Origin: QAMH01 sp900556425
Lineage (GTDB): Bacteria > Actinomycetota > Coriobacteriia > Coriobacteriales > QAMH01
Reading direction: 5' to 3'
Length of the DNA stretch: 64,000 nucleotides
Assembly (NCBI GenBank): GCA_902475535.1
Contig: CABRZR010000006.1
Span: 61,600 to 125,599, forward strand
Shown: in pieces, positions 50,188-59,719 of the stretch
How the letters are laid out: each line of letters begins with the position of its first letter
Numbering within the stretch: position 1 is the stretch's first letter
Position numbers and translations under genes: made by a program
The notes under the pieces: model-generated
Told to the model about the DNA's origin: nothing
Seen by the model: the letters and a program-made list of their open reading frames with translations, nothing else
Database searches by the model: none

Positions 50188-50222
50188 CGAATGGTGCGTC
50201 TCTTGACGAGGCGCACCATTCG
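50188..50222 (+). terminator. Stem-loop between Fe-S subunit and MFS gene
   Basis: A perfect 11-bp stem CGAATGGTGCG (50188-50198) and CGCACCATTCG (50212-50222). No T run follows. It may lower expression of the downstream MFS transporter or mark the 3' end of the enzyme mRNA. Confidence 0.55.
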
Positions 50223-50251
50223 CCACGCGTAAACTATCCGAGGAGGAAGCC

Positions 50252-51469
50252 ATGTCCATGCGCAGGAATTCCAACGGAGCATTGACCACGATGAACGTCA
50301 TCGGCATCTTGGCACTGTTCTGCACCATGAGCGAGTTCGCCATTCTGACGCCATCCATCGCAGCCTTCTCGCATCATTTTGCCGATACCGACATCACCAC
50401 CATCATGCTCGCAAACAGCATCACCGGCATCGTGTCGGTACCGGTGAGCGTCGCATCCGGCGCCTTGCTCCCGAAGATCGGCTTCAAGCCCGCGGCTATC
50501 GCGGGCATCCTCATCATGACCGTGGGTGGCGCATACCCCTTCCTCATGCCCGATATCACCGACTACAACCTCATCATCTTCTCGCGCGTTATCGTCGGCA
50601 TTGGCCTGGGCATCATGTTTCCCGTAGGCAACGCGAGCATCATCGCGTTGTGCGAGGGCGAGCAACGTTCACGCCTGCTTGGCCTGGGAATCACCATCCA
50701 GTTCGTCTTCAACATCATCTACACGACAGTCGCGGGCTACCTCACCGAGATTGGCTGGAACTACTCGTTCTTGGCCTACCTGATCGGCTTCGTACCCATG
50801 GTCATCGCGTTGCTGTGGATGCCCGAAGCCAAGGATGTCGTTCGCGCCAAGCTCGCGGGCCAGGTCAAGACGAAGGGAGTCGCAAAGCCGAAGATTCCGC
50901 GTTCCATCGCGGGGTATGCGCTTTTTGCGCTGGCGGCGTGGACCTGCGTCGTGACGGTGCAGGTGGTGACCTCCTCGGTACTTGACTGGCGCGGACTTGC
51001 CGGACCGGGCGAGGCGGCGCTTGTCATCAACTGTTGCGGCATCGGGACCATCCTGTGCGGCCTGCTCTTCCCCTATCTCGTCCGCTGGTTCAAGGCGCGC
51101 CTGTTCGGGATCTCGGCCGCGTTCATCGTGATAGGACTCATCCCCTGCCTGCTGGCACCATCGTCCATCGTCTATGCCCTGGGCGTCTTCATCTTGGGGT
51201 TTGCCGGATCCGCGTTCTTCACCGCCGCGCAAAACGCGACAGGCAACGTCACGCCTCCCGAGCGCGTGCCCTTCGTGAGCGGCATCATGACGTCGATGAT
51301 GAACCTTGGGCCGTTCTTGGCGCCCTATGTGTTCAGCTGCTCGATGCTCCTGCTTCCCGCCATGGGCTTCGATGCCGTGTTCCCGGTTCTCATCGTCATC
51401 GCCCTGGTGGTGTGTGTCATCGGCCTTGTTCACCCCATGCGCGCCCTCATGATGCGCAAGCCCGAATAG
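50252..51469 (+). CDS. MFS transporter downstream of molybdoenzyme 3
   Basis: A 405-residue protein with 12 helices and MFS features, including SGALLPKIGFKPAAIAGILI, FSRVIVGIGLGIMFPVGNAS and IIALCEGEQRSRLLGLGITI. GAGGAGG precedes the ATG. It follows the Fe-S subunit by 84 bases with a stem-loop between. With the MFS gene at 45984 it flanks the enzyme pair; import of substrate and export of product is an attractive split of work but unproved. Confidence 0.83.
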   Translation: MSMRRNSNGALTTMNVIGILALFCTMSEFAILTPSIAAFSHHFADTDITTIMLANSITGIVSVPVSVASGALLPKIGFKPAAIAGILIMTVGGAYPFLMPDITDYNLIIFSRVIVGIGLGIMFPVGNASIIALCEGEQRSRLLGLGITIQFVFNIIYTTVAGYLTEIGWNYSFLAYLIGFVPMVIALLWMPEAKDVVRAKLAGQVKTKGVAKPKIPRSIAGYALFALAAWTCVVTVQVVTSSVLDWRGLAGPGEAALVINCCGIGTILCGLLFPYLVRWFKARLFGISAAFIVIGLIPCLLAPSSIVYALGVFILGFAGSAFFTAAQNATGNVTPPERVPFVSGIMTSMMNLGPFLAPYVFSCSMLLLPAMGFDAVFPVLIVIALVVCVIGLVHPMRALMMRKPE

Positions 51470-51481
51470 GTTGGGTGCGAT

Positions 51482-51667
51482 ATGCCACGTTGCTTCGCGT
51501 GCATCCATTGCGGAAAATGCGGGCCGCCAAGCTCGGATGCCAAAGTCCGCCCCATCGGATACTGCATCTTTTGCGGCACGCAAAACGATGCGAGCGACGT
51601 CAATTGCAAGACATGCGGCAAGCGCCTGCCGCTGCCTCCCGGCAACGTGGACGTCACGAACGGTTGA
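51482..51667 (+). CDS. Small zinc-ribbon protein of the molybdoenzyme 3 block
   Basis: A 61-residue Cys-rich protein: CFACIHCGKCG at the N-terminus and a zinc ribbon CIFCGTQNDASDVNCKTCGKR in the second half. The ribbon resembles those of the two miniproteins in the molybdoenzyme 1 operon (CxxCG-x-F/Q-N ... C-K-x-CG), though the FRPP leader is missing. It is 12 bases after the MFS stop, so likely cotranscribed. Function unknown. Confidence 0.75.
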   Translation: MPRCFACIHCGKCGPPSSDAKVRPIGYCIFCGTQNDASDVNCKTCGKRLPLPPGNVDVTNG

Positions 51668-51676
51668 TGCTCTTCG

Positions 51677-53002
<1,326 letters not shown>

Positions 53003-53007
53003 GGCGC

Positions 53008-53092
53008 ACTCCCTTCGTTGGCATTACCCACACAGGTTCATCGGGTCGGCATCGTAAGCGCCCTCTCAGCCTGGACCATCCAAGCTCCCCGG
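53008..53092 (-). ncRNA. TPP riboswitch (THI element) of thiC
   Basis: On the minus strand the region has all the conserved parts in order: CGGGGAGCTTGG, CTGAGAGGGCG (53058-53069 on the opposite strand), GACCCGATGAACCTG, then GGGTAATGCC and CGAAGGGAG. The last segment contains the thiC ribosome site, so ligand binding would block translation start. Textbook THI box consensus match. Confidence 0.95.
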
Positions 53093-53153
53093 TTATGGTT
53101 TGGGATTATATGTCAGATACGGCGCGATGATTCGCCAGAGCGAAAATCCCGCG

Positions 53154-53927
53154 CTAACTCTTGCGCTGGAGCCTCCCGAGCTCGGCCTTGAGCGAGGCAT
53201 AGTGCTTGAACTCTTCCTCGGACCAACTGCCAAAGAGCGTCTCCTCGAGCATTTGGCTGGCCGTCATGGCGAGGCCCTCTTGCGGACAAAGGCGCTCACG
53301 GCTGCGGTTATAAAGGTATACCTGGTCAAACATGCCCGAATCCTCGAGTACGGTGAGGTTGCGCACGATCTGGTCGACGATCTTGCGATGATGGGCGGGA
53401 TCGGTTGCACGGGGCGTGGTGCCGGCAAGACGCATTTGCTCGTAGCGGAGTTGGCAGGAGACGAGCGATATCTCCGGCTTGACCGCCATGAGAGCGAGCG
53501 AGACATCATAGCCGCGCTCACGCAGAAGGGTGGCGGTCGCGAGAGGCACCTCCGACGTGCGAAGCGTACCTTCGATGATGAGGTTGTAGCCGGCCGAGGA
53601 AAGCGCATCGACGATAGCTTCCACCATCTTGCCTGCCCATTGCGCCGTATAATCGACAGCCTTATCGCCATAGGCGCTTTGCAGGGCAAGAAAGCGCGAG
53701 TGAAGCTTTCGATACTCGTCACCGTTAACGATAATGACGTCTTTTTTGAACATCTCGAGAAACACGTGGTGAAGAGTGGTCTTGCCTGCCCCACTTTGAC
53801 CACCAAGCAAGATTGCCTGAGGTCTATCGTGCGGCGACAGGCAAGCAGGCGCTACCATCGTCTCGAACTGACCAATCAGCTTTTCGGAAAACTCTTCTTC
53901 GGAATACTCCGCAAGATAGTTGCCCAT
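53154..53927 (-). CDS. Zeta-toxin family kinase (PezT-like)
   Basis: A 257-residue P-loop protein. Walker A is GGQSGAGKTT (residues 42-51), followed by VNGDEYRKLHSRF and a second helical part with IIEGTLRTSEVPLATATLLRERGYDVSLA. This is the zeta-toxin/PezT pattern; such kinases phosphorylate UDP-N-acetyl sugars and stop cell wall synthesis, or other nucleotide-linked targets. The ATG is 1 base after the stop of the antitoxin gene, so the two are coupled. It is a typical PezT in length. Role as toxin is by family. Confidence 0.87.
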   Translation of the reverse strand: MGNYLAEYSEEEFSEKLIGQFETMVAPACLSPHDRPQAILLGGQSGAGKTTLHHVFLEMFKKDVIIVNGDEYRKLHSRFLALQSAYGDKAVDYTAQWAGKMVEAIVDALSSAGYNLIIEGTLRTSEVPLATATLLRERGYDVSLALMAVKPEISLVSCQLRYEQMRLAGTTPRATDPAHHRKIVDQIVRNLTVLEDSGMFDQVYLYNRSRERLCPQEGLAMTASQMLEETLFGSWSEEEFKHYASLKAELGRLQRKS

Positions 53928-53928
53928 G

Positions 53929-54498
53929 TCAGGCCGCCTGCGGAATATAGCGGTCTGCAAGCTTATCGAATGCGTCAAGTTGGCCCTTAATCTCTGCCAA
54001 CTTGCCCTTGTTGGAGTTCTCAGAACTGACAATAGTAGGTTTGAGCAAGGCAATCTGATTGATGATGTCGGAAAACACCATTTCGCGCATTGCATCGCCC
54101 TGTTTCCGTGCGGTCGACCTCAGCGCAAATAGCTTGGCCAGGATCTCGGCCGCTTTCTCCGTAAGCACCTCTTGTGTGAGCGTAATCTGATAGATTTCCG
54201 TCATATCCATATCTTCATCTCCTTCGCCAAAGTAGACCTCTGCATAGACAATTTCCTCGACGCCATGACGCTCCTTCTCTGAAAGCTCCTTGCCGTCACG
54301 GTCGAGGCAATCCATGATGAAGCGCGGCAAACGGGCGGCACGGATGAGGTTGGCGTTGGCGCGAGAGGGCTTCTGGCCCTTCTCGTAGCGCGCGAGGCTT
54401 GCCTCCCCCAGCCCGAGCAAACGCGCGAACGAACGTTGCGAGAGGCCGTACTTGGCGCGGATGTCCTTGATGTCCTGCGGTGTGAGTTCGTGGGCCAT
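53929..54498 (-). CDS. XRE-type antitoxin of the zeta-toxin pair (PezA-like)
   Basis: A 189-residue protein. Residues 5-65 are a Cro/C1 helix-turn-helix (LTPQDIKDIRAKYGLSQRSF, ARLLGLGEASLARYEKGQKP). The C-terminal 110 residues are helical and acidic (EVYFGEGDEDMDMTEIYQIT) and would bind the toxin. It is longer than PezA (158 aa). It probably represses its own promoter at the 11-bp dyad upstream (54550-54580). Confidence 0.85.
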   Translation of the reverse strand: MAHELTPQDIKDIRAKYGLSQRSFARLLGLGEASLARYEKGQKPSRANANLIRAARLPRFIMDCLDRDGKELSEKERHGVEEIVYAEVYFGEGDEDMDMTEIYQITLTQEVLTEKAAEILAKLFALRSTARKQGDAMREMVFSDIINQIALLKPTIVSSENSNKGKLAEIKGQLDAFDKLADRYIPQAA

Positions 54499-54878
54499 GC
54501 CCTACCTCCTCGAACGGAAATCACTCATGTGATGTCTTCGTAAGCTTATAATACTATAATTTGATTGTAATTATAGTATTTCATTATCATTTGATTACAT
54601 TTATATTAATTTGCAATCATTTGATATGCATATACACAGTTTGGTACATCCCGATCACGCATTTGGCAGCTCAACATGAAGCACAACGTGCATGTGCGGT
54701 TTTATGCGCCCCGATCGCATTATGCTTTGACAGCATGCGTGTCCTCCCATACACTGGGCGAACCCGGATTCGATTTGAGGTGGATGTATGTGCGGAGAAT
54801 TCGTCATCTAGTCTTTCTCGGCTAAGTGCCGAACACGAGCCATCCCCATTCCGCACACTCACGTTCCGGGAGATTCCC
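54499..54878. promoter_or_regulatory. AT-rich divergent promoter region: antitoxin operator and MFS promoter
   Basis: A 380-base gap without a gene. It holds the antitoxin dyad AATACTATAAT (54550-54560) and ATTATAGTATT (54570-54580), a perfect 11-bp inverted repeat. It also has a strong sigma-70 promoter for the plus-strand MFS gene: TTGACA at 54727-54732, a 17-base spacer and TACACT at 54750-54755. The first part (54540-54650) is markedly AT-rich. The transcript to the MFS start would have a leader of about 115 bases. Confidence 0.65.
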
Positions 54879-56180
54879 ATGTCAAAGAACATCTCTTCAA
54901 ACTCGCCTGCGCAGGCGGGAAAACCTGCCGAATCCGCCGACACGCCCCTCACGAGCGCCGTCGGCTTGCCCCTTCCCAAGAACTGGCTGGCAATCATCAG
55001 CTTCATATGGGCCGGTCAGGCCGTCTCGATGATAACCAGCTACGCAGCGGGCTATGCCGTCGTATGGTATGTAACCGAATCAACTGGCAGTGCGCTCGTA
55101 CTTGCCGTGATGAACATATGCGTGATGCTCCCCGTCGGCCTACTCTCCCCCTTTGGCGGCATCGTGGCAGACAAGCACAACCGCAAGATGATTATGATCG
55201 TGGCCGACGGCGCCATTGGCTTCATCTCGCTGATAGCGGGATTCATCATCCTCGCGGGCGATGTCTCGCTCGTGTTGCTTACCCTCGTCTGCGTAGCGCG
55301 TGCTGTCGGCCAGGCCTTCCACAGCCCGGCGATGATGGCGACCATGCCCATGCTGGTGCCCGACAAGCACCTCCTGCGCATCAACACGCTCGACCAGCTT
55401 CTTGCTTCCATTGCCGGCATAGGCGCCCCCGCCTTCGGCATCTTTCTCTACACCACCATGGGGTTTTCCTCGGTGATGTTCCTCGACTTCATCGGAGCCC
55501 TCTTCGCCATTGCGGGGCTTGCGCTTGCGAAGGTCCCCACCGTCATCGACGAGACGGCCACGCAACAGCACGTCATTGCCAACCTGCGCGACGGCTTCCG
55601 CGCCGTCGCGGCCACGCGCGGACTTTTGCTGCTCATCATCATGGTCACCATCGGCATGATGATATTCGGCCCGCTCTCTGCCGTGTTCCCGCTGATGACG
55701 TACGAGCATTTCTCGGGTGATGGCTACATGGCCTCGCTTGTCGAGGCGGCATTCGGCATCGGCATGCTCGTGGGCTCGGGCATACTCATGGCATGGGGCG
55801 GCGGCAAGAGACTCGCGGGCCTCATCGCCGTGGCGGCCGTCATCGTGGGAGCGACGACAGCGGCATGTGGGCTTCTGCCCCCGACGGGCTTCGTCGCCTT
55901 CGTGGTGTTGGTCGCCGTGATGGCCATGGCCTGCGCATGGTTCAACGGTCCCACGATGACCCTCACGCAACGCAACGTGCCCGACGAGAAGATGGGACGC
56001 GCCATGGGCCTGCTCAACGCCGCCATGGGACTCGCGACGCCCATCGGCATCGCCATCGGCGGCGTGGCAGCCGAGCTCATGGGCGTAGCGGCTTTCTTCG
56101 TGGTAGACGGCATCGCGTGTCTCGTGCTGGGTCTCGTGGCCTACATCCCCAAGTCGATTCGTGCCCTCGACGAAAGCTAG
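54879..56180 (+). CDS. MFS efflux transporter (EntS/MFS_3 type)
   Basis: A 433-residue protein with a 30-residue cytoplasmic start and 12 helices. Marks: FGGIVADKHNRKMIMIVADG after helix 2, RAVGQAFHSPAMMATMPMLV and an FNGPTMTLTQRNVPDEKMGR loop. This is the exporter group that includes EntS and macrolide efflux proteins. CGGGAG precedes the ATG at 54879; the frame extends upstream to 54561 but that part is not protein-like. A good promoter lies at 54727-54755. Drug or siderophore export is possible; substrate unknown. Its stop is 17 bases before repeat island B. Confidence 0.83.
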   Translation: MSKNISSNSPAQAGKPAESADTPLTSAVGLPLPKNWLAIISFIWAGQAVSMITSYAAGYAVVWYVTESTGSALVLAVMNICVMLPVGLLSPFGGIVADKHNRKMIMIVADGAIGFISLIAGFIILAGDVSLVLLTLVCVARAVGQAFHSPAMMATMPMLVPDKHLLRINTLDQLLASIAGIGAPAFGIFLYTTMGFSSVMFLDFIGALFAIAGLALAKVPTVIDETATQQHVIANLRDGFRAVAATRGLLLLIIMVTIGMMIFGPLSAVFPLMTYEHFSGDGYMASLVEAAFGIGMLVGSGILMAWGGGKRLAGLIAVAAVIVGATTAACGLLPPTGFVAFVVLVAVMAMACAWFNGPTMTLTQRNVPDEKMGRAMGLLNAAMGLATPIGIAIGGVAAELMGVAAFFVVDGIACLVLGLVAYIPKSIRALDES

Positions 56181-56197
56181 GCAACCTCAAGGTTCCA

Positions 56198-56392
56198 TTT
56201 TTTTCGATTATGTGTGATTGCGCCGACGGGGGTGCAGCTTTTTTTCGATTATGTGAGCCTAATTCCGCTGCATGCCTCGCAAAACCACGTTTTTTTGCCC
56301 ATTTCAATCGATTAGGTCTCACATTATCGAAAAAAGTTTACGAAGCGCCCCCGCGCGTCTCACACAATCGAAATTTTCTTACATTCGACATG
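56198..56392. repeat. Repeat island B: four copies of a TCGATTATGTGTGA motif, head to head
   Basis: Plus copies at 56198-56217 (TTTTTTTCGATTATGTGTGA) and 56239-56256, minus copies at 56318-56335 and 56358-56392. The second and third match as an inverted repeat at 17 of 18 positions. The last copy is the long form, ending TTACATTCGACATG, and overlaps the 3' end and stop codon of the nuclease-like gene. It lies between the convergent MFS and nuclease-like genes. Confidence 0.8.
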
Positions 56393-57344
56393 CTCGCCGA
56401 AGAATCCACGAAGGTTCGAATAGCAGCATTTTGCGTAAGTCATATTGTGCCTGTTGAAACTTGAATGTCCTTTTTGGCATGCGCCTTCCAAGCGTGTTTA
56501 AAATCGGACGAACGAAGCCTTCAAAGGCCGCTTGGTTGTAAAGCTGTGGCTTGGTCAGCAAAAATACCCTGTATCCCATTGCTTCGAGCGCCGCTCTACG
56601 CATCTCATCATTTGCCTGCTTGCGGTAGCCCGTGTGGTATTGCTCGGAGGTATACTCCACGATACATTTTGCGTCGCGCCAGAGCAAATCTCCATAGCAA
56701 TCCGTATAACCAAGCGTCCGTGCAATCTCTGCGCGCAATTTGACATGACCGTTGAGCTCGGGCAACGGACATCCGTAGCCTCCGAGCATCACGGGCAAGC
56801 AAAGCAGCAAACACGCATCGATTTCTGGAGGAGACGCAGCGTTATCTGCTAAGAACCGCAAGGCGCGGCGCGCCACTTTGACACCCGCGGAATTACCGGC
56901 TTTGCCGATGTACGTTGCCAATGACTTCGTGGATATGAGAGGATCGCGCCGTCCTACAAGACCGCGCTCATCGTCAAACGAGAAGCTTGCGCTGAGCAGC
57001 ATTCCCACCTTTGTGAGTTCGGGAACAGGGAGCTGGCGCGCCAATCGCAAGAAGCAGCATTCGGGAGATACGAGCGGGACGCCCCCGTCTGCATATACAA
57101 ACGAAGAGATGGGCATCCCCGCTTTGGCAAGACAGCATCTGACGCCCTTTCTCTGCACTCGTTCTCGGTCACTTGTCACAAGAACGTGAATGAGACCGTC
57201 AGGACCATATGCCCAATCAGGCAAATTGCCTACACAAATCCGCTCCATCAGCGTTTCATGAGAACGCCGCTTTTTCGGTTCGGGCTTTGCCGCACTGGAC
57301 ATCCAGTACATGAGCGCGCAATCTGCATCGATGTTCATAGACAT
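56379..57344 (-). CDS. Solitary DUF559/Vsr-like endonuclease-fold protein of unknown role
   Basis: About 321 residues if begun at 57344 (MSMNIDADCALMYWMSS); the frame is open to 57503 and the true start is uncertain. The N-terminal two-thirds has no known motif but carries VSPECCFLRLARQLPVPELT and a run of Cys. The C-terminal part looks like a PD-(D/E)xK/Vsr fold: GDLLWRDAKCIVEYTSEQYH, then DEMRRAALEAMGYRVFLLT. In DUF559 proteins the strand usually reads VEYDGxxH; here DG is TS, so catalysis is doubtful. GC is lower than in neighbours. Both ends are set in repeat islands (B and C) and a near-identical 32-base repeat flanks it on both sides, the 3' copy covering its stop codon. Confidence 0.55.
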   Translation of the reverse strand: MSMNIDADCALMYWMSSAAKPEPKKRRSHETLMERICVGNLPDWAYGPDGLIHVLVTSDRERVQRKGVRCCLAKAGMPISSFVYADGGVPLVSPECCFLRLARQLPVPELTKVGMLLSASFSFDDERGLVGRRDPLISTKSLATYIGKAGNSAGVKVARRALRFLADNAASPPEIDACLLLCLPVMLGGYGCPLPELNGHVKLRAEIARTLGYTDCYGDLLWRDAKCIVEYTSEQYHTGYRKQANDEMRRAALEAMGYRVFLLTKPQLYNQAAFEGFVRPILNTLGRRMPKRTFKFQQAQYDLRKMLLFEPSWILRRACRM

Positions 57345-57501
57345 GGGTCCCCGCTTTCTCATCAGTAGGATTCGATTGCTGATGACTTGCGCTTCAAAAT
57401 ATTCGATTGGAAGAAAGGAGAAGATGGACCACATGAGGCGCTGATCAACAGCGTTGTTATTAAGGGGAGGATGAGTTAATGGCCTCCGTGTAAGTGGGTG
57501 C

Positions 57502-57510
57502 ATTATAGCA
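57502..57510 (-). promoter_or_regulatory. Extended -10 promoter candidate for the nuclease-like gene
   Basis: On the minus strand TGCTATAAT, a perfect TGnTATAAT extended -10 box, within an AT-rich stretch. A start of transcription near 57496 would put a first-codon choice at 57503 out of reach, which supports a later start for the gene. Confidence 0.5.
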
Positions 57511-57598
57511 AGGCACAGTTTTCATGCATCGTTTTTTATAGAAATTATAGATTGCTATGAGTTCATATGCGTAAGGTCTTTGTGGTCCAACTACGTGC

Positions 57599-57795
57599 AC
57601 GTTTTTGACGATTATGTGCAGTCGGCTTCAGCAGTGTGAAGGTTTTATTCGATAATGTGTAACTCTATTTCGGCTATTTACGCATTATCGTAATTTCTTT
57701 ACATATAGCGAATGAGCGCTCACACAAAATCGAAAATACTTTACATCCGACTTGGCGCATCTGCACATAATCGAAATATTCTTACATTCGACATG
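57599..57795. repeat. Repeat island C: five copies of the TCGATTATGTG motif
   Basis: Plus copies at 57599-57620 and 57642-57662, minus copies at 57677-57704, 57719-57751 and 57761-57795. The last is the long form and matches the long copy in island B at 30 of 32 positions, in the same orientation. The island lies between the nuclease-like gene start and the MATE gene stop, both on the minus strand. No gene is seen in 57511-57826. Confidence 0.8.
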
Positions 57796-57826
57796 TGCGT
57801 CATCGTTTCTTTGCGTTGCCCCTCTC

Positions 57827-59182
57827 CTATTGCCTGACCGCTTCGCGCTTGCCATAGCCATAGCGGTTCCTGAACGCAATCATGAAGCACGTCGCGAGTA
57901 TGGCGGCGGCGAGCTCGCCGACAGAAACCGAAAGCCAGATGCCATCGATACCCAGGATTAACGGCAGTAGCAGCACCGCACCACACTCGAACACGATTGT
58001 GCGCAAAAAGGCGATGACGGCGGAGACGATGCCGTTGCCAAGCGAGGTGAACAACGCTGAAGCATAGATGGGAATGCCCATGATGAGAAAGGCGAAGGCA
58101 TAGATCTGATACGCGTTGACCGTGAACTCAAGCAATGCCGCGTCGTAGCTCACGAATATAGCGGAGAGCGGCCCGGCAAGCCATTCGGCGGCCAGGAACA
58201 TGAGAACGCTTCCGACACCGATGAAGCCGAGGCTCTTAAACAAGATGCTTCGCATTTCGGCATGGTTCTTCGCTCCGTATTGATAGCTCATGAGCGGCGA
58301 ACTACCGAGCGCATATCCCATGAAGATGGCACCGAAGATCATCGCCGTGTAACCGATGACGCTGAACGCCGCGACGCCGTCTTCGCCGATGTAGCGCATG
58401 AGCTGGAAGTTGTAGAGCATGGTCACGAGGCTCATCGCGATGTTGGAGACGAGCTCGGAGCAACCGTTGAGACAAGCCCTGCCAATGGGGCGCCACTCCA
58501 GGCGCGTCCTGACCAGGCGCAACAAACTCGAGTTGTGCTTGCGCAAGAAGTAGATGAGCGGGACAAGTCCGCCCACGACCTGGCCCAGTGCCGTGGCGAT
58601 GGCACCTCCCGCAATCCCCCAGCCAAAGACGCAGATGAACAGCCAGTCGAGCACGACGTTCACGATGCCCGCGGCGACAATGACATAGAAGCCGTAGTTG
58701 GGCTTGCCCGCCGTGGAGAAAAACGTCTGAAAGGCGAACTGCAGCGCGAAAAACGGCAGGGCGAGCAGCGTCCACCGCCCGTAGATGACGCTTTCGTCAA
58801 GGAGCTCCCCTTGTGCCCCGAAGGCCGCGATGAGAGGTTCGATCAGCCACTGTCCCAGGACGGCGAGAATGATCGCGAAGCCTATCGTGAAGATGACGAG
58901 CATGCTGAAGTAGCGGTTGGCCCGCTCGTCATCGCCCTCGCCGCGGGTCTTGGCAACCAGGGCGCTCCCACCCGTGCCCGTCATGAGACCAATCGTCGCG
59001 AGAATCATGACCACCGGCCAGGCGAGGTTCACGGCCGCGAGCGCCGTCTTGCCGACGAAGTTCGAGACAAAGAAACCGTCCACCACCTCGTAGAGCGAGG
59101 TGAAGATCATCATGCATATGGTCGGGAACGTGTACTTCAGAAGGGCACTCATGGAGAAGTGCCGGTTCATGTCCTGCGTCAT
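57827..59182 (-). CDS. MATE-family multidrug/metabolite exporter
   Basis: A 451-residue protein with 12 helices in two halves. Marks: YEVVDGFFVSNFVGKTALAA in the first helix pair, GTGGSALVAKTRGEGDDERA, and YALGSSPLMSYQYGAKNHAE in the second half, all typical of MATE exporters of the DinF/NorM group. It uses a Na+ or H+ gradient to expel organic cations or other compounds. It starts 47 bases after the MarR stop and is very likely cotranscribed with and controlled by MarR. Confidence 0.9.
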   Translation of the reverse strand: MTQDMNRHFSMSALLKYTFPTICMMIFTSLYEVVDGFFVSNFVGKTALAAVNLAWPVVMILATIGLMTGTGGSALVAKTRGEGDDERANRYFSMLVIFTIGFAIILAVLGQWLIEPLIAAFGAQGELLDESVIYGRWTLLALPFFALQFAFQTFFSTAGKPNYGFYVIVAAGIVNVVLDWLFICVFGWGIAGGAIATALGQVVGGLVPLIYFLRKHNSSLLRLVRTRLEWRPIGRACLNGCSELVSNIAMSLVTMLYNFQLMRYIGEDGVAAFSVIGYTAMIFGAIFMGYALGSSPLMSYQYGAKNHAEMRSILFKSLGFIGVGSVLMFLAAEWLAGPLSAIFVSYDAALLEFTVNAYQIYAFAFLIMGIPIYASALFTSLGNGIVSAVIAFLRTIVFECGAVLLLPLILGIDGIWLSVSVGELAAAILATCFMIAFRNRYGYGKREAVRQ

Positions 59183-59229
59183 AAGCTTTCCAGTTCTATC
59201 GATTCATCTAAAGAAGATAGTGCGGTACT

Positions 59230-59700
59230 TCAGTGCCCTTGCTCTTCTCGAAGCGTGCGAAAACCCCGGTCGAGTGCATCAAGATAACTATCGAGGGTTT
59301 CAGGCAAAAGCTCCAACACTTCGCGGGGAAGCGCCGTTACAGCATCGACTTCTGCTTGCATGACCGGAGCGATTGTCTTATTTGCGCATTCACTGCCCGC
59401 AGGCGTGAGGAAGACCCGCGACACCTTGCGACCCTCGTTCTTGACGCGCACAAGCCCTTGCTCCTCAAGTTTGCGCACGGACGAGGCGAGCGTTTGCTTG
59501 GGCATCATGCTTGTCTTGCATAGCTCGGACTGCCGCTGGCCATCCTCGGAATAGAGCGCGTAGAGGATATCGAACGCACTGTCCGAGAGGCCGAGAGAAC
59601 GAGCAACATCATGGTAGAGCTCGTTTGCCCTCTCGTAGAAGACATTCATTGCATAGGCGGCTCTGCTGATCAGATCCTCACGGGAAGGTTTATCTACCAT
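59230..59700 (-). CDS. MarR-family transcriptional regulator
   Basis: A 156-residue winged-helix protein: LGLSDSAFDILYALYSEDGQ, RQSELCKTSMMPKQTLASSV, RKLEEQGLVRVKNEGRKVSR and VFLTPAGSECANKTIAPVMQ, the usual MarR layout. The ATG at 59700 has TTAGGA upstream; an ATG at 59718 is an alternative without a site. Just upstream is a perfect 41-bp palindrome that is the likely operator. It controls itself and the MATE exporter. Confidence 0.9.
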   Translation of the reverse strand: MVDKPSREDLISRAAYAMNVFYERANELYHDVARSLGLSDSAFDILYALYSEDGQRQSELCKTSMMPKQTLASSVRKLEEQGLVRVKNEGRKVSRVFLTPAGSECANKTIAPVMQAEVDAVTALPREVLELLPETLDSYLDALDRGFRTLREEQGH

Positions 59701-59719
59701 CGTCTTGCATCCTAACATT

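Noticed and set aside
54561..54878. 106-codon N-terminal extension of the MFS exporter
   Set aside because: Covers the AT-rich operator and a sigma-70 promoter at 54727-54755, and reads as non-protein; the ATG at 54879 has a GGGAG site.
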